17,859 nucleotides of DNA from UBA2330 sp035443185. Its GTDB lineage: Bacteria > Bacteroidota > Ignavibacteria > Tepidaquicellales > Tepidaquicellaceae. The DNA is taken from assembly GCA_035443185.1 (NCBI GenBank), contig DAORRV010000077.1, positions 1-17,859 on the forward strand, given 5' to 3'. Under the pieces are notes generated by a model. It searched no databases and had not been told where the DNA came from. It was given only the letters and a program-made list of their open reading frames with translations. Both the position numbers and the translations under genes were made by a program. Positions 15,643 to 17,859 of the stretch are shown here, one piece after another. Position 1 is the first letter of the stretch. Each line of letters starts with the position of its first letter.

Positions 15643-15673
15643 TTGAAATATCATTTTAATAATTTTATTTTAG
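15643..15673 (+). promoter_or_regulatory. Predicted promoter for the ABC exporter gene
   Basis: Plus strand TTG (15643-15645), a 20-nt spacer, then TATTTTAG (15666-15673) repeats the box seen before the first secreted gene. The transcript would begin near 15680, only about 8 nt before ATG 15688, so the mRNA would be nearly leaderless. The rest of the 242-bp divergent region holds nothing else I can name. Confidence 0.45.
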
Positions 15674-15689
15674 TCTCTTAAAATAAAAT
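15662..15689 (+). repeat. 11-bp inverted repeat spanning the -7 box and ATG of the ABC gene
   Basis: ATTTTATTTTA (15662-15672) and TAAAATAAAAT (15679-15689) are perfect inverted copies separated by GTCTCT. The left arm covers most of the predicted -7 box and the right arm ends in the AT of the start codon. If transcription starts near 15680 the left arm is not in the RNA, so a DNA operator is more likely than an RNA hairpin. Confidence 0.45.
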
Positions 15690-15700
15690 GAAATTACTTT
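15682..15700 (+). repeat. 19-bp exact repeat, copy B (ABC gene start)
   Basis: AATAAAATGAAATTACTTT, identical to 14338-14356. Here it contains the genuine ATG (15688) and the first codons MKLL of the exporter. Confidence 0.4.
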
Positions 15701-17475
15701 ATTCATATCTAAAAAAGTATAAGAAGCTTCTGATCATTGCATTGATCCTTGCTGCTGTCAATCAGGTGTTTTCACTTCTTGATCCTTTTATCTTCAGATA
15801 TATTATCGATGACTATGCAACGAAATATACCGAGTATACAACTTCTGAATTTTTTAAAGGCGTTGGATTTTTACTTATGCTTGCAGTCGGTGCAGCACTG
15901 ATCTCAAGGATCGCAAAAAATATACAGGACTATTATTTAAATGTTATTACTCAAAAGCTCGGAGCAGACATTTATACAGATGGTATCAGTCATTCGCTGA
16001 AGCTGCCCTATTCTGTCTTTGAAGATCAAAGCAGCGGACAGACTCTCGGCATTCTCCAAAAAGTCCGGACAGATTCTGAAAAAATGATATCAGCTTTTGT
16101 AAATGTTATGTTTACTTCTATTGTTGGAATTTTATTTGTAGGCATTTATGCTTTCTCAGTTCACTGGGTTATAGCTCCGATATATCTTAGCGCAATTCCG
16201 ATAATTGGTTTATTAAGTTCGTCCTTCGGAAAAAAAATTAAGACAATTCAAAAAACAATAGTTGACGAAACTACAGCATTAGCAGGATCAACTACTGAAT
16301 CTCTTAGAAATATCGAGCTCGTAAAAAGTCTCGGACTTTCTCAGCAGGAGATCAACAGACTCAATAATACTACCGATAAAATTTTACTGCTGGAATTAAA
16401 AAAAGTAAAATACATCAGAAGTCTTAGTTTTATTCAAGGTACTATTGTTAATTTATTACGAACGAGTATTCTTTTTATTATGATGTATCTGATCTTTACG
16501 CAGGCGATCACAACAGGTCAGTTCTTTACTTTATTTATTTACTCATTTTATATTTTCGGTCCGCTGCAGGAGCTTGGGAATATTATAAATATTTATAAAG
16601 AAGCTGAAGTATCTCTTAATAATTTTCAGGAAATAATGAATACTCCTGTCGATCCAAAGCCAAAAGATCCTGTCATTATAAATGAAATTGAAACTCTCGA
16701 ATTTGATGATGTCACTTTCAGACACAAGTCTTCAAATACAAATGCACTGAGTCAGATATCATTTAAGACAGGTGTTGGAAAAACAATTGCATTCGTTGGT
16801 CCGTCCGGCTCGGGAAAGACAACATTGGTAAAACTCCTGCTTGGTTTATACAGACCTATAGAAGGAAATATTTTATATAATGGCACTCCTTTTGACAAAG
16901 TGGATCTCGACAGTCTCAGGGAAAAGATCGGATTTGTATCTCAGGATTCTCAGCTTTTTTCAGGGACGATCAGAGAGAATTTATTATTCGTAAATCCCAA
17001 AGCAACCGATGAAGAATGCTATGAAGTATTATATAAATCAAACTGCCATACTCTTCTCGAAAGAGCTGACAATGGTCTCGATACTGTCATAGGTGAAGGT
17101 GGAGTAAAAGTTTCCGGAGGAGAAAAGCAGCGGCTGTCAATAGCAAGAGCTTTGCTGAGAAATCCGAATCTTATGATATTTGATGAAGCGACTTCAGCAC
17201 TGGACTCCATTACCGAAGAAGGAATAAATAAAACTATCCGTGAAATTTCATCAGGAGGTAATCATATAACTCTCATGATTGCACACAGACTTTCGACGAT
17301 TATGCATGCAGATACAATTTATGTTCTCGAAAGAGGAAATATTATCGAGTCAGGAAAACACGAAGAACTTATTGAATTAAAAGGTTTGTATTATGCAATG
17401 TGGAGACAGCAGATCGGTGAAAGAAAGTTTATTGTTGAAAGTGCAGTACTTGACGCTGAAAAAAGAATGAATTAA
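15688..17475 (+). CDS. ABC exporter, fused membrane and ATPase domains (MsbA/LmrA-type half-transporter)
   Basis: 595 residues, the usual length of a type IV exporter half that works as a dimer in the inner membrane. Residues 1-315 hold six predicted transmembrane helices (clear hydrophobic segments near 15-35, 58-75, 140-175 and 255-290). The ATPase domain has Walker A GPSGSGKTT (371-379), Q-loop Gln419 (VSQDSQ), signature VSGGEKQR (475-482), Walker B LMIFDE (495-500) with catalytic Glu500, and H-loop His533 (IAHRLS). All catalytic elements are intact, so a homodimer is possible. The sequence does not reveal the substrate; lipid, peptide and drug export are all possible. It is the only clear plus-strand gene, divergent from the M24 peptidase and convergent with the DUF1622-like gene. 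ATG 15688 follows a near-leaderless promoter. Confidence 0.95.
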   Translation: MKLLYSYLKKYKKLLIIALILAAVNQVFSLLDPFIFRYIIDDYATKYTEYTTSEFFKGVGFLLMLAVGAALISRIAKNIQDYYLNVITQKLGADIYTDGISHSLKLPYSVFEDQSSGQTLGILQKVRTDSEKMISAFVNVMFTSIVGILFVGIYAFSVHWVIAPIYLSAIPIIGLLSSSFGKKIKTIQKTIVDETTALAGSTTESLRNIELVKSLGLSQQEINRLNNTTDKILLLELKKVKYIRSLSFIQGTIVNLLRTSILFIMMYLIFTQAITTGQFFTLFIYSFYIFGPLQELGNIINIYKEAEVSLNNFQEIMNTPVDPKPKDPVIINEIETLEFDDVTFRHKSSNTNALSQISFKTGVGKTIAFVGPSGSGKTTLVKLLLGLYRPIEGNILYNGTPFDKVDLDSLREKIGFVSQDSQLFSGTIRENLLFVNPKATDEECYEVLYKSNCHTLLERADNGLDTVIGEGGVKVSGGEKQRLSIARALLRNPNLMIFDEATSALDSITEEGINKTIREISSGGNHITLMIAHRLSTIMHADTIYVLERGNIIESGKHEELIELKGLYYAMWRQQIGERKFIVESAVLDAEKRMN

Positions 17476-17485
17476 TTTTTTATTT

Positions 17486-17854
17486 TTAAATTTTACCCTC
17501 TTGTGCTTCATCAATCTTTTCTCTGAACTTTTCATCATCAGTTATTTCACGTCCGAGAAAATAGGAAAGTAAAGTTCTGATCACTACACTTAATCCAAGT
17601 ATCATCAGATCCTGCATGGTGTTTTCGAGAATGGTCCTCACCACATCTGCGGCAATTAAAAAATCCAGCCCGAGTAAAAGATAATATCCGAAATCTATTT
17701 TTACTGTGTTCAGTCGTTTGAGAGAATAAGTTCCTTTGATCCGTCCAAGCTCGTTTCTGACAAAACTTATAGCTCCTAAAATTGAACCATAAGCAATTAC
17801 GATCAGACTCATATAACTAATAGTCAGCGAAGTGTTAATTATAAATACATCCAT
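17486..17854 (-). CDS. DUF1622-type small integral membrane protein
   Basis: 122 residues with three likely transmembrane helices (about 8-28, 52-73 and 84-104) and a charged cytoplasmic tail (REITDDEKFREKIDEAQEGK). The middle segments GYYLLLGLDFLIAADVVRTI and VVIRTLLSYFLGREI are the recognisable core of the DUF1622 family, which has no known function. The gene is complete: a stop (TAG, 17855-17857) sits directly before ATG 17854, so no longer start is possible. It converges with the ABC exporter with 10 bp between stops, all A/T and without a GC-rich terminator hairpin, so opposing transcripts may overlap. Its promoter lies outside the window. Confidence 0.88.
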   Translation of the reverse strand: MDVFIINTSLTISYMSLIVIAYGSILGAISFVRNELGRIKGTYSLKRLNTVKIDFGYYLLLGLDFLIAADVVRTILENTMQDLMILGLSVVIRTLLSYFLGREITDDEKFREKIDEAQEGKI

Positions 17855-17859
17855 CTAAA

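Noticed and set aside
17471..17490. Shared bidirectional terminator between the convergent ABC and DUF1622 genes
   Set aside because: The 10-bp gap is pure A/T, with no convincing stem on either strand.
1..17859. CRISPR array, tRNA, rRNA, insertion sequence, prophage or toxin-antitoxin genes
   Set aside because: No regular spacer-repeat pattern, cloverleaf, transposase motif, phage gene or small paired genes were seen on either strand.

Overview
This window is AT-rich and looks like chromosome from the Bacteroidota/Chlorobiota (FCB) group, most likely an Ignavibacteria-type organism. The reasons are large secreted beta-sandwich proteins with a dockerin-like Ca-binding module of the kind seen in Ignavibacteria, a 'LPVELSSF...NVTLNW' linker that usually precedes a type IX secretion tail, A-rich leaders with almost no Shine-Dalgarno sequences, and promoters that fit TTG-N20-TAnnTT(T/A)(A/G) (Bacteroidota-like -33/-7). 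The placement comes from family resemblance, not from a marker gene.

Layout. Eleven of the thirteen genes lie on the minus strand, so their order of transcription is right to left. At the right are divergent genes: an M24 Xaa-Pro peptidase (minus) and a one-piece ABC exporter (plus), which share a 242-bp promoter region. The exporter converges on a small DUF1622-type membrane protein with only 10 bp between the stops. Left of the peptidase comes a housekeeping run that may be one transcript: M24 peptidase, glycosyltransferase family 4, purD, galE, and perhaps meaB after a 150-bp gap. The glycosyltransferase and purD both start at TTG.

Next is a cell-envelope block: a PpiD-like membrane-anchored parvulin with its own predicted promoter, a strong intrinsic terminator, then an outer-membrane beta-barrel protein, a secreted subtilase and birA. 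The terminator's U-tract ends exactly at the barrel gene's ATG, and I find no promoter between them, so this second trio may depend on readthrough.

At the left end are two secreted proteins, each with a predicted promoter: a 940-residue multidomain protein ending in a dockerin-like pair of Ca loops, and a truncated gene for a beta-sandwich protein that runs off the window. A surface assembly based on dockerin and cohesin-like modules is the only candidate here for a less-described system, and it is an inference.

No rRNA, tRNA, CRISPR array, insertion sequence, prophage or recognised defence gene was seen. No intergenic stretch exceeds about 250 bp. Most of the window is ordinary housekeeping and envelope biogenesis.
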